A DNA stretch of 64,000 nucleotides from Amycolatopsis lurida (lineage in GTDB: Bacteria; Actinomycetota; Actinomycetes; Mycobacteriales; Pseudonocardiaceae), in NCBI RefSeq assembly GCF_900105055.1, contig NZ_FNTA01000004.1:4371501-4435500 (forward strand), in the 5' to 3' direction. Every line of letters begins with the position of its first letter. Position 1 is the stretch's first letter. Shown here in pieces: positions 51,206 to 61,314 of the stretch. A model generated the notes under the pieces. It made no database searches, had not been told where the DNA came from, and was given only the letters and a program-made list of their open reading frames with translations. The position numbers and the translations under genes are program-made.

Positions 51206-52827
51206 GCCGGTACTTTCGTACTCACGACCACATCGGCCACATGAGTCCACAGTGGACTCTGGCTGAACACGACGGTGGTCTTGCCGCGCCGCAGCTTCGC
51301 GACGCGTTCGGTTATGCGGGCTTCGGTATGCGCGTCGACGGCCGAGGTCGGCTCGTCGAGCAGCAGGACGTCGGCGTCGGTCGCCAGCGCCCGGGCCAGG
51401 TTCAGCCGCTGCCGCTGACCGCCGGAGACCTCACGCCCACGTTCGCCGATCACCTCGTCGACGCCGTGGGGCAGCGCGTCCACGATGTCGTCGGCGTCCG
51501 CCGCGTACAGCGCTTCGGCGATCTCGACGTCGCCGGGTTCGGCGGGGGTGACCTGTTCACGCAGCACGCCGGAGAACCAGATGTCCTGGTTGTGCGCGAA
51601 CACGACCCGTCGCCGCAGCTCGCCGAGGGAGACCTGGTCCACCGGAACCCCGCCGACGAGCGCAGGTTCCTCCGGATCGGTGAACCGTGCCATCCGTGAA
51701 GCCACCGCTTCGGCGTCGGCCCCGACGTCGATGACGGTGAGCTTCCCTGCCTCGGCCTTGATCCCGGACGTCTCGTCGTACAGGTCCAGCGGGCCTTCCG
51801 GCAACGACACCGGGTGCTCGGGCTCGGCGAGGGTGCGTTCGGTGGACAGCAGTTTGCACACCTTCCGCGCCGAAACCAGCGCGGCGCTCAGCACGCCCGC
51901 GAACTCGGTCGCCGTCGTCACCGGGATCACCAGGAAGACCGAGACGCCGTAGAACGTGATCAGCTCGCCGACGCCGATGGTGCCGTTGATCGCCAGCTGC
52001 GCGCCCAGCCAGGTGATGACCACCGTGACCAGTCCCGGCAGCGCGACCTCCGCCGCCGCGAGCCACGCCTCGCTGCGTCCGACCTGGACGCCGGCCGCCC
52101 GGACCCGCTGGCTGGAGCGGCGGAAGCGGTCGAGGAACTGCTTCTCGCCGCCGACACCGCGAAGGATCCGCAGGCCGGAGACGATGTCCGCGGCCAGCGC
52201 GTTGACGTCGGTCTTCTCTTCGCGCTGCTTCGTCTGACGCTTCTCCAGCGGCTTCAACAGCGGACCGATGCCCACCACCGCCAGCGGGACGCCGATCAGC
52301 GCGACCATGCCGAGCAGCGGGGAAGTCGTCAGCAGTGCCGTCGCGCAGACGATGAACGCGATGAGCGAACCGAAGGCCCGCCCGAGCACCTCGAAGGAGT
52401 CACCGATCGGGTTGATGTCGCTGGTGGTGATCGCGACCACGTCACCCGTGGTGGTCGTGTCGCGCAGATTCGCGCCCAGCTTCGCCGCGTGTTCGGTGGC
52501 GAGGCGCTGCGTCACCCCGGCGCCGTGGATCCAGCAGCCGTAGGACGCGAAGTGCTGCACCGTGCCCGCGATCGTCTGCGCGATCCCGAGCCCGGCGGCC
52601 GCGAGACCCCAAAGCCAGACGGAATCGCCGTCGCCGCGGCCGATGGCGTCGATGCCCCGGCCGATCGCGACCGGCAGCAGGGCGATCGGAAGCGACCACA
52701 GCGCACCGCTGATCGCCGAGACGGCGAGCAGTCCCGGACGCGCGAGCATCATCCTGACCAGGTACCGCCAGGCGGTCGGCTTGGCGGGCAGTCGTAGCCG
52801 GGGAAGCGGATATGTGGCGGAAAGCAC
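51202..52827 (-). CDS. ABC exporter half-transporter, Walker A-degenerate subunit
   Basis: 541 residues if GTG 52827 is used (VLSATYPLPRLRLP); GTG at 52851 and 52908 are alternatives. Six-helix exporter domain (to about 320), then an ATPase domain with intact signature VSGGQRQ (467-471) and Walker B DVLLLDE (Glu492). The Walker A position (about 366-375) reads IDVGADAEAV with no GxxxxGKS/T, and the switch His is replaced (FSQSPL). It probably cannot bind ATP normally and supplies only its signature to the partner. Export substrate unknown. Divergent from purL. Confidence 0.88.
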   Translation of the reverse strand: MLSATYPLPRLRLPAKPTAWRYLVRMMLARPGLLAVSAISGALWSLPIALLPVAIGRGIDAIGRGDGDSVWLWGLAAAGLGIAQTIAGTVQHFASYGCWIHGAGVTQRLATEHAAKLGANLRDTTTTGDVVAITTSDINPIGDSFEVLGRAFGSLIAFIVCATALLTTSPLLGMVALIGVPLAVVGIGPLLKPLEKRQTKQREEKTDVNALAADIVSGLRILRGVGGEKQFLDRFRRSSQRVRAAGVQVGRSEAWLAAAEVALPGLVTVVITWLGAQLAINGTIGVGELITFYGVSVFLVIPVTTATEFAGVLSAALVSARKVCKLLSTERTLAEPEHPVSLPEGPLDLYDETSGIKAEAGKLTVIDVGADAEAVASRMARFTDPEEPALVGGVPVDQVSLGELRRRVVFAHNQDIWFSGVLREQVTPAEPGDVEIAEALYAADADDIVDALPHGVDEVIGERGREVSGGQRQRLNLARALATDADVLLLDEPTSAVDAHTEARITERVAKLRRGKTTVVFSQSPLWTHVADVVVSTKVPA

Positions 52828-52922
52828 GATTGCCGACGTTAAGCGGATCACCGTCGCGGGCGCGACCGATTTATCCGTGGGCGACGGCAGGGTGAACAGA
52901 CCCCTCACCTACTCTTAAGGCC

Positions 52923-55229
<2,307 letters not shown>

Positions 55230-55235
55230 AGGCCG

Positions 55236-55279
55236 TCGTGAGTGGTAAGGACGGTTCTAACCGTCCTTACCACTCACGA
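55236..55279. terminator. Long palindrome, GTGAGTGG family (behind purL)
   Basis: Twenty-one-base arms with a CT centre, starting seven bases after the purL stop and running into the last codons of the convergent membrane protein gene. Core identical to the copies at 22085 and 36313. Confidence 0.72.
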
Positions 55280-56120
55280 GCGGCAACGCCGAACCTGCCG
55301 GAAACTTCGCGCCCTCCACCGACGGCGCCTCCTGGAAGGTCGCCACGCTCAAGTCGACGGGCGCCTCGACGACCAGGTTGTCCAGCGACACCCTTCGTTC
55401 GAAGCTCGCCCTGGTGACCTCGAACCTGCCGTGGATGGTCGCGTTCTCGAGCAGGAACTTCCCGGACAGCTGAGCGTCGGTGAGGTCGAGATAGGACAGC
55501 ACCTCGCACCGATCCGCGCCGAACCAGCCGACCCGCCTGCCGAGCAGCCCCAGCTTGTCGAGCCGGGCGTCGCTGAGATTGAGCGAAAGCGTCGGCCCGG
55601 TCGTCCCGGCGTGGGGAAGGATGTCGCGGATCAGTCGTTCGGCCGCACGCCGGACCAGCCGTTCCCGCTCCGCCGCCGCCCGCTTTTCGTTGTCGTCCCA
55701 GTCGTCGAGGTCCGGATCGAAACTCGGATGCTCGAACGGCCGCCGCAGGTAGGCGCACAACACGTCGAGCACGGTCTGCCGGTACTCGGGACGTGTCCTG
55801 GCGAGCCCGGCGAGGGAATGCATCGCCCCGACCCGGACCTGATCGGCTTCGTTGCCCAGCAGTTCGATCGATTTGGCGAAGCGCTCGTCGGAGATCCGGC
55901 TGCGCTCGATCTCGTGCCGGTCCTCTTCGGTACGCCTTCGCCGGTCGTTGAGCCAGAGTCCGTAGAGCGCGGCGATCGCCCCGCCCGCCAGCGCGCCGGT
56001 CTTGAGCGCGTCGCCGCGGCTGGTCGCGCGGTCCATCAGCAGCCAGGCGGTGACCCCGACGAGCACCACGACCGAGGACAGCAACGTCCACAGCAGCGGC
56101 GAGGAGAGCAGGCGCCTCAT
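55257..56120 (-). CDS. Membrane-anchored pentapeptide-repeat-like protein, tandem paralog 2
   Basis: 287 residues from ATG 56120 (MRRLLSSPLLWTLLSSVVVL). Two N-terminal membrane segments are followed by a charged stretch LNDRRRRTEEDRHEIERSRI and by ISDERFAKSIELLGNEADQV, identical in plan to the upstream gene. The C-terminal part has loose pentapeptide-like phases (YLDLTDAQLSGKFLLENATI). It overlaps the paralog at ATGA. Its last codons form one arm of the purL palindrome. Function unknown; the conserved block resembles NTPase-free DUF proteins near the membrane. Confidence 0.75.
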   Translation of the reverse strand: MRRLLSSPLLWTLLSSVVVLVGVTAWLLMDRATSRGDALKTGALAGGAIAALYGLWLNDRRRRTEEDRHEIERSRISDERFAKSIELLGNEADQVRVGAMHSLAGLARTRPEYRQTVLDVLCAYLRRPFEHPSFDPDLDDWDDNEKRAAAERERLVRRAAERLIRDILPHAGTTGPTLSLNLSDARLDKLGLLGRRVGWFGADRCEVLSYLDLTDAQLSGKFLLENATIHGRFEVTRASFERRVSLDNLVVEAPVDLSVATFQEAPSVEGAKFPAGSALPLVSGKDG

Positions 56121-57226
56121 AAGTCCTTCACCGTGAGCCGGGCGCGGCCGTCCGGCAGGGTCTCGACGGACCAGCCGGACGGGAGTTCGTGGTCCCTCGC
56201 CGGTTCCACCGACGTGTTGTAGAGCGACACCGTGCCCGGTGGCTCGCGGAAGCTCAGATCCCCGAAGCCCTCGAACCGTGCGCGGCGCAGATCGAGCGTG
56301 CCCTTGAACTCCGCGTCGGCGAAGACGGCGTCCTTCGCGAAAACGCTGTCCTTGAAGGAGGTCTCGCCCGCGAACACGGTGTCGCGGAACTCGACGTCCT
56401 CGGAGAACCGGACCCCGCTGAACCACGCCCGCTGTTCGAACCTGGCTTCACTGCACCGGAAGAAGCCGATGCGTTTTTTCTCTTTCGTTCCCGCGCCCGT
56501 CAGGTACACCGGCCCGAGGAACACACAGCCGGAAAGGTTGGTGCTGCTGTACAAACCCGCGTAGCGGAGCAACAGCTTGCCGATCTTCCGCTCCGAAAGA
56601 TCGAAGTACTCCAGCACCGCCCCGGTCAGGTCGAGGTCGTACCCCGGCGTGCCCTCGGAATCCGCGGCCGGGAGCAGTTCCCCGATCAGCCGTTGCGCGG
56701 TCTGCCGCACCTGGAGTTCTTGGTCCTCCTCCGCGGAGCCCTCTTTCGGTGCGGTGTTCCCGTCCCGTTTCGCCGTGTCCTGATACCGCGGATGCTCGAA
56801 CGGCCGCCGCAGGTACGAGCACAGGATGTCCAGCACGGTCTGCTTGTAGATCTCGCGGCCGCGGGCCAGCCCCGCCAGCGCGTGCAGGGCCCCCACCCGC
56901 ACCTGGTCGGCCTCGTGCCCGAGCAGCTCGACGGCCTTGGCGAACCGTTCGTCCGAGATCCGGTCCCGGTCCTGGTCGGCCCGCCGCAGCTCGAGCTCCT
57001 GCCGCTGCCGTTCGACCTCCTGCCGTCGCTCCTCGACCCGGCGCCGCCTGTCGTTGAGCCACAACGCGTACAGCGCGACGATGGCGCCCCCGGCGATGCC
57101 GCCGGTCTTCAGCGCCTCGCTGCGGCTGGTCGCCGGATCCGTCAGCAACCAGCCGCCGACCGCGAGCAGCAGGACGAGCGAGACGACGAAGGTCCAGAGC
57201 AAGGGGGAGCGGAGAAACCGCTTCAT
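56117..57226 (-). CDS. Membrane-anchored pentapeptide-repeat-like protein, tandem paralog 1
   Basis: 369 residues from ATG 57226 (MKRFLRSPLLWTFVVSLVLL). Two membrane segments, a long charged helix (RRRVEERRQEVERQRQELEL), then SDERFAKAVELLGHEADQVR and LHALAGLARG as in its neighbour. From about 270 the phase F-x-x-x-x is clear (VRFSEDVEFRDTVFAGETSF, KDSVFAKDAVFADAEFKG), a right-handed beta-helix signature of pentapeptide repeats. Cytosolic location of the helix is likely. Function unknown; surface or scaffold roles are guesses. Confidence 0.8.
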   Translation of the reverse strand: MKRFLRSPLLWTFVVSLVLLLAVGGWLLTDPATSRSEALKTGGIAGGAIVALYALWLNDRRRRVEERRQEVERQRQELELRRADQDRDRISDERFAKAVELLGHEADQVRVGALHALAGLARGREIYKQTVLDILCSYLRRPFEHPRYQDTAKRDGNTAPKEGSAEEDQELQVRQTAQRLIGELLPAADSEGTPGYDLDLTGAVLEYFDLSERKIGKLLLRYAGLYSSTNLSGCVFLGPVYLTGAGTKEKKRIGFFRCSEARFEQRAWFSGVRFSEDVEFRDTVFAGETSFKDSVFAKDAVFADAEFKGTLDLRRARFEGFGDLSFREPPGTVSLYNTSVEPARDHELPSGWSVETLPDGRARLTVKDL

Positions 57227-57230
57227 CCGC

Positions 57231-58040
57231 TCAGAATACGAAGAAGTTGCGGACGCAGAAGGACTTGTCCGGGTTGTCATCCGAGGAGATGCCCGACCCG
57301 CTCACCTTCTTGCCCTTGACCGTGCCTTCGATGTCACCGGTGATGAACCCGTCGCCGATGCCCGACGTCGAGGTGACCTCCAGCTGCGCCGGCGCCGGCG
57401 CCATGATGTCGATCGAGTCGCCCATGGTCGCCTTCATGTCCTGGCACACCAGCGCCAGCGCGCCGGCCTTGTCCCCGGCGCTCACCTTGGCCAGGAAGTC
57501 CTTCAGGTTCTGGATGCCCTTCGGGTTGCCCTCGGAGCCCGTGCCACCGCTTTCGGTGCTCCTCGGGCTGCTCCTGGGCGAGCTCGACTTCGGGCTGCTC
57601 TTCGGCGCGGAGGGCGGCGCCTGCTCGGACGACGACGCGGGCGGCGGTGCGGCCGTGTTGTTCCCCTCGTCCTTGCCGAGCAGGAAGCCCGGCGCGACGA
57701 ACCCGGTGACACCGAACGCGATCAGCACGACGAGGCCGATCACGATCCCGATGATCAAACCGGTCTTGCTCTTCGACGGCGGGGCGGGCGGGCCGCCGAA
57801 ACCCTGCTGGTAGCCCTGGTTGTTCGGGTCCCAGCCCTGCTGGGGCTGCTGCGGGTACTGCTGGGTCTGGTCCCAGCCCTGCTGCGGCTGCTGCTGGTAC
57901 TGCTGCGTCTGATCCCAACCCTGCTGCTGTCCGTACTGCTGAGGCTGACCGTACTGCTGGGTCTGGTCCCAACCCTGCTGCGGCTGCTGTCCCTGGGGGT
58001 CCTGGCCGTAGGGCTGGCCTGGCTGGGGTGGGTAGGTCAT
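57231..58040 (-). CDS. Q/P/Y-rich single-span membrane protein, paralog B
   Basis: 269 residues from ATG 58040. N-terminal low-complexity region of about 90 residues with repeats such as QQGWDQTQQY, then one helix (about 98-122), GFVAPGFL, a Ser/Pro-rich stalk (about 130-165) and a C-terminal domain with two cysteines (ALALVCQDM, KSFCVRNFFVF). The last domain matches that of the protein at 47662-48435. The Q-rich arm resembles cytosolic low-complexity tails of actinobacterial membrane proteins. It is four bases from the pentapeptide operon and may be in it. Confidence 0.75.
   Translation of the reverse strand: MTYPPQPGQPYGQDPQGQQPQQGWDQTQQYGQPQQYGQQQGWDQTQQYQQQPQQGWDQTQQYPQQPQQGWDPNNQGYQQGFGGPPAPPSKSKTGLIIGIVIGLVVLIAFGVTGFVAPGFLLGKDEGNNTAAPPPASSSEQAPPSAPKSSPKSSSPRSSPRSTESGGTGSEGNPKGIQNLKDFLAKVSAGDKAGALALVCQDMKATMGDSIDIMAPAPAQLEVTSTSGIGDGFITGDIEGTVKGKKVSGSGISSDDNPDKSFCVRNFFVF
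57825..57995 (-). repeat. Tandem coding repeat encoding QQGWDQTQQY-like units
   Basis: Within the N-terminal part of the Q-rich membrane protein, a unit of roughly 45-50 bases with the core CAGGGTTGGGACCAGAC on the minus strand recurs about four times, with variation mainly at Gln codons and the Tyr/Gln spacers. This is repeat expansion in coding sequence; unit number may vary between strains. Confidence 0.65.
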
Positions 58041-58176
58041 CGGTCTCGCCTTCCGTACTGGGGCCTGAGGCTTCAGATCAGACGACCGGCGGTCAGCGCT
58101 GGTTCCGGATCCGCTCGTGCCAGGGGTTTCAGTGGCATTCTGCTCGGAAGGTACCTGCGGTGAAAGCGGCGCGCGA

Positions 58177-58208
58177 AAGCGGCTCCCGGCCGAGGCCGGG
58201 AGCCGCTT
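58177..58208. terminator. Hairpin between lysozyme and Q-rich membrane protein genes
   Basis: Fifteen-base perfect arms (AAGCGGCTCCCGGCC and complement) around GA, followed on the plus strand by TCTTCACG and 18 bases beyond the lysozyme stop at 58227 on the minus strand. Candidate terminator for the lysozyme gene. Confidence 0.65.
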
Positions 58209-58226
58209 CTTCACGGAATGCGCAGC

Positions 58227-59072
58227 TCAGCCGTTGGCCAGTGCCTGCAAGCGGTCGTAAGCGCCATTGAAGGTGTTCTGGTCGAGCGGGCTGGAGGTGT
58301 ACTGCCACACGGTGTAGTAGCCCCAGCCGTAGGGCAGCGCGCCCACGGTGGACGCGTACCGCGCGATCCACAGCGGGACCGTGCCACCGAAGTTCTGCGT
58401 CGTGCCGACGCAGGTGCTCCACCAGCTCGTCGAGGTGTAGATGACGGGCCAGCGGCCGGTGCGTGCCTTGTAGCGGTCGTGGAACGCCCGGATCCACGAC
58501 CCCATGGCGGACTGGCTCAGGCCGTAACAGGTGGCGCCGTACGGGTTGTACTCCATGTCCAGCGCGCCCGGCAGGGTCTTGCCGTCCTTGGACCAGCCGC
58601 CGCCGTTGTCGATGAAGAAGTCGGCCTGCGCCGCGCCGCTCGAGACGTTCGGCAGGGCGAAGTGGTACGCGCCGCGGATGAAGCCCTGGTTGTAGGAACC
58701 GTTGTACTGCTGGGCGAAGTACGGGTTCTTGTAGCTCGTGCCTTCGGTGGCCTTCGTCCACACGAAGCGCTTGCCCTGACCCCACCAGTAAGCCCAGTCG
58801 ACGTTCTTCTGGTAGCTGGCCACGTCCATGCCCGCGACCGTCGCGAGCACCCCGGCCTCGGGCTGCGGCTGCGCGGCCTTGGCCTTGGATTCCGGGGTGG
58901 AGGTGTCGCCTTCCACGCGCCGGATCTGGGATCCGATCGTGTGGTCGTTCGCCTGGAGATCGTGTTCGATCGACATGATCTCGGGGGACGGGGCGGCCGA
59001 CGCCGGGACCGTGCTGCCGAGCAGGAGCAGCGCGGAGCCGACGGCGATGGCGATTCTTCGGGAAGTGCGCAT
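58227..59072 (-). CDS. Secreted GH25 lysozyme (1), Chalaropsis type
   Basis: 281 residues from ATG 59072. Signal peptide to about residue 30 (LLLLGSTVPASAAPSPE). GH25 fold: GMDVASYQKNVDWAYWWGQG, WTKATEGTSYKNPYFAQQYN, RGAYHFALPNVSSG and catalytic pair in LDMEYNPYG. It cleaves the beta-1,4 bond in peptidoglycan outside the cell. C-terminus ends with LQALANG, no wall-binding repeats. It is the close paralog of the neighbour at 59265. Cys pairs suggest disulfides. Confidence 0.9.
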   Translation of the reverse strand: MRTSRRIAIAVGSALLLLGSTVPASAAPSPEIMSIEHDLQANDHTIGSQIRRVEGDTSTPESKAKAAQPQPEAGVLATVAGMDVASYQKNVDWAYWWGQGKRFVWTKATEGTSYKNPYFAQQYNGSYNQGFIRGAYHFALPNVSSGAAQADFFIDNGGGWSKDGKTLPGALDMEYNPYGATCYGLSQSAMGSWIRAFHDRYKARTGRWPVIYTSTSWWSTCVGTTQNFGGTVPLWIARYASTVGALPYGWGYYTVWQYTSSPLDQNTFNGAYDRLQALANG

Positions 59073-59264
59073 TACGACAATCCCTTCACGGATAACCCTC
59101 GCTGAGGACGGCGACCTTGCAGGTGGTAGCCGTCCGGGCACGATTGTTGACGACGAGTGCCGGGTTTGTCACTAACTTCCGTGAAATTGGTACTACGCGT
59201 GGGTGATTTTCATTTCCAAGTAGGTCGGGTTATGTGATCTTGTAACGCCCACTCGGCTGAGCGT

Positions 59265-60080
59265 TCAACCGAGGGATAGCGCGTGCACGCGATCGGCCAT
59301 GCCGTTGAACCAGTTCTGATCGCCGGGCAGGCTGCCCTTGTTCGAGAACTGCCAGATGGTGTGGGTCTTCCAGCTCGCGGGCAGCTCGCCGATCTCCGTG
59401 TTGTAGCGCGCGAGCCACAGCGGGTTCTGCCAGAACACGGCGCTGTTGCCGGTGCAGCGTTTCCACCAGCTCGTCGACGTGTAGATCGTCGGATGCCGTC
59501 CGGTCCGCGACAGGTAGGTCTCGGCGAACGACTTCATCCATGCGACCATCTGCGCCGGCGTCTTGCCGTAACAGGTTTCGCCGTACGGGTTGTACTCGAC
59601 GTCGAGCGCGCCCGGCAGGGTCTTGCCGTCCTTGGACCAGCCGCCGCCGTGGTCGACGAAGTAGTGCGCCTGCGCGGCGCCGTCCGAGATGTCGGGACGG
59701 GCGAAGTGATACGCGCCGCGGATCAGGCCGACGCCGTAGGAACCGTTGTACTGCTGGGCGAACCGCGGATTGACGAAGCCGGTGCCCTCGGTCGCTTTCA
59801 CGTAGACGAACTTCGCGCCGGTCTTGGCGGCGGTGGGCCAATCGACCTCGCCCTGATGACCACTGACGTCATGGCCGAGCGTCTGGCCTTCGCCGCCGTA
59901 CAGCGGCCCGACCGACACATTGACGCCTTCGTGCAGCGCGATCTGCGAACCGGCGTAGTGCTCCTCGGCCCCGTCGTAACGGGGCCCGCTTCCTCGTGCG
60001 ACGGCGGGGGTCTGCGCGAGCAGCAAAACCCCCGCCGCGAGGACGGCCCCCCAGCCTTTTGAACACACTCTGCGACTCAT
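59265..60080 (-). CDS. Secreted GH25 lysozyme (2), Chalaropsis type
   Basis: 271 residues from ATG 60080 (GTG 60083 in frame). Signal peptide to about residue 28 (AAGVLLLAQTPAVARG). GHDVSGHQGEVDWPTAAKTG, VKATEGTGFVNPRFAQQYNG, RGAYHFARPDISDGAAQAHY and LDVEYNPYG give the GH25 catalytic acids. Sequence and spacing parallel the first lysozyme, a tandem duplication; here the domain begins with His in place of Met in the first strand. The hydrolase acts on wall peptidoglycan. Confidence 0.9.
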   Translation of the reverse strand: MSRRVCSKGWGAVLAAGVLLLAQTPAVARGSGPRYDGAEEHYAGSQIALHEGVNVSVGPLYGGEGQTLGHDVSGHQGEVDWPTAAKTGAKFVYVKATEGTGFVNPRFAQQYNGSYGVGLIRGAYHFARPDISDGAAQAHYFVDHGGGWSKDGKTLPGALDVEYNPYGETCYGKTPAQMVAWMKSFAETYLSRTGRHPTIYTSTSWWKRCTGNSAVFWQNPLWLARYNTEIGELPASWKTHTIWQFSNKGSLPGDQNWFNGMADRVHALSLG

Positions 60081-60129
60081 CACGTCGCCACGATCCCCCG
60101 AGGAAAGGGAATCAGCGACTCGAACATCA

Positions 60130-60150
60130 CCCGAAAGAGTTGCTTTCGGG
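60130..60150. terminator. Small hairpin behind the type VII-associated gene
   Basis: CCCGAAAG / CTTTCGGG arms around AGTTG, about 35 bases beyond the stop of the minus-strand gene at 60185 and 50 bases upstream of the second lysozyme. Candidate terminator or leader element. Confidence 0.45.
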
Positions 60151-60184
60151 CTGAATAAATTGGGCCGAGTGGGTTAATCGAGCC

Positions 60185-60850
60185 CTAACGACGCTCGTCC
60201 ATAAGGGCTTTGTCGAGGTGCTCCGAGGGGATGATCGCGGTGAGCCGGTCGTGGGGGTTGATCGTCACGGGATGCCCGGCGAGCAGCGGGACCATGTCCC
60301 GGCCCAGCACCGCCCTGGCGTGCGGCCATTCGCGCGGCACCAGCGACTTGGCGGTGTACGCGGGAACGAGCACCTTGCCGTCGGTGTTGTGGAAACCGAT
60401 CACCGTGCGCTGCACCGGCGAAAGGGCGTAGACGAACAGCGTCGAGTCGAGGATGACCCTCGGCAGGTCGGCGGCCGGGCGGTGGTTCGTGCGCACCAGC
60501 TGGAGCAGCTGCTCGAGTTCGTTGCGCGGCTCGGGGAAACCGAGCGCCTTGGGCGAGGGACGGTAGCGGTCGTTGGGGTGGAAGTCCTCGACGATCTCGC
60601 CCCCGCCGTTCACCGGGTACGCGCCGACGACCGCCCAGGACGGCACCGGGCCGTCGGGGTCGAAGGCCTCGTCGATGACGTACAGCCAGCTGTTGGGGTT
60701 GGCCTTGGCGTTGGCGCGCATCTCTTCGGTGATCTTCGGCTTGGCCTGTTTCCGCTTGCCCGCCGGGCTCGACGCCAATCGATCCGCCTCGTCCCGCTGC
60801 GCCATCGCCATCCCCACGTTCCGGGTGCCTGAAGGTTTGTTCGCGCTCAC
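60185..60850 (-). CDS. Type VII secretion system-associated protein (SseB-like)
   Basis: 221 residues from GTG 60850. The block NPNSWLYVIDEAFDPDGPVP then WAVVGAYPVNGGGEIVEDFH and NDRYRPSP is the hallmark of actinobacterial proteins named type VII secretion-associated. The second half (VYALSPVQRTVIGFHNTDGK, VLVPAYTAKSLVP) resembles an SseB domain. No signal peptide or membrane span, so it should be cytosolic. Relation to the type VII cluster 38 kb away is possible but not shown. Starts 14 bases from a divergent gene. Confidence 0.8.
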   Translation of the reverse strand: MSANKPSGTRNVGMAMAQRDEADRLASSPAGKRKQAKPKITEEMRANAKANPNSWLYVIDEAFDPDGPVPSWAVVGAYPVNGGGEIVEDFHPNDRYRPSPKALGFPEPRNELEQLLQLVRTNHRPAADLPRVILDSTLFVYALSPVQRTVIGFHNTDGKVLVPAYTAKSLVPREWPHARAVLGRDMVPLLAGHPVTINPHDRLTAIIPSEHLDKALMDERR

Positions 60851-60864
60851 TCTACTGTTCTCCC

Positions 60865-61245
60865 ATGGCCTCTTCGCGTTCGGTCGACCCCGCTGAGTTA
60901 CGAGCCGCGATCGCGGCGATTTCCCCCTGGTTGAGCGGATCCGGTCCGGAACCGGCCCGTCCGGAGCTGGCCGCCGCGGTGCGGCTGAGCCTGCGGACGC
61001 TGGCCGGGGACGCCCCGGGGAAGAGTGTCGAAGTGCGGGTGCCGCCGTTCGCGGCTGTGCAGTGTGTCGAAGGATTGCGCCATACCCGCGGGACGCCGCC
61101 GAACGTCGTCGAAACGGATCCGCGCACGTGGCTGGAACTGGCGACCGGGCTGCTCGGCTGGGCCGACGCCGTCGAGTCGGGGCGGGTCACCGCCTCCGGG
61201 AGCAGGGCCGATCTGGCCCGCTGGCTGCCCTTGGTCCGCCTCTGA
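60865..61245 (+). CDS. Sterol carrier-like protein (Rv0807-like)
   Basis: 126 residues from ATG 60865 (MASSRSVDPAELRAAIAAIS). Conserved end TDPRTWLELATGLLGWADAV and SGSRADLARWLPLV are typical of the bacterial SCP2-like/MSMEG-type family found near purL-purF in mycobacteria. Its role in purine or lipid metabolism is unknown. It is divergent from the type VII-associated gene with only 14 bases between the starts, too short for a leader. Confidence 0.8.
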   Translation: MASSRSVDPAELRAAIAAISPWLSGSGPEPARPELAAAVRLSLRTLAGDAPGKSVEVRVPPFAAVQCVEGLRHTRGTPPNVVETDPRTWLELATGLLGWADAVESGRVTASGSRADLARWLPLVRL

Positions 61246-61250
61246 AGCCA

Positions 61251-61295
61251 TGAACGGGCCGTTCCAGGCGAAATTCGCGAGGAACGGCCCGTTCA
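61251..61295. terminator. Hairpin between sterol carrier-like and DUF574 genes
   Basis: Arms GAACGGGCCGTTCC / GGAACGGCCCGTTC with an inner GCGAA...TTCGC continuation, in the gap between convergent genes ending at 61245 and 61315. Candidate shared terminator. Confidence 0.68.
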
Positions 61296-61314
61296 CAGCA
61301 GCCGGAAGGTGGTC

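Noticed and set aside
51206..51250. Longer start for the ABC gene at 49478
   Set aside because: The extension lies inside the partner gene, while ATG 51205 makes the usual four-base overlap.
59073..59264. c-di-AMP (ydaO) riboswitch upstream of the lysozyme genes
   Set aside because: Such switches precede some actinobacterial wall hydrolases, but no matching core was found in this gap.
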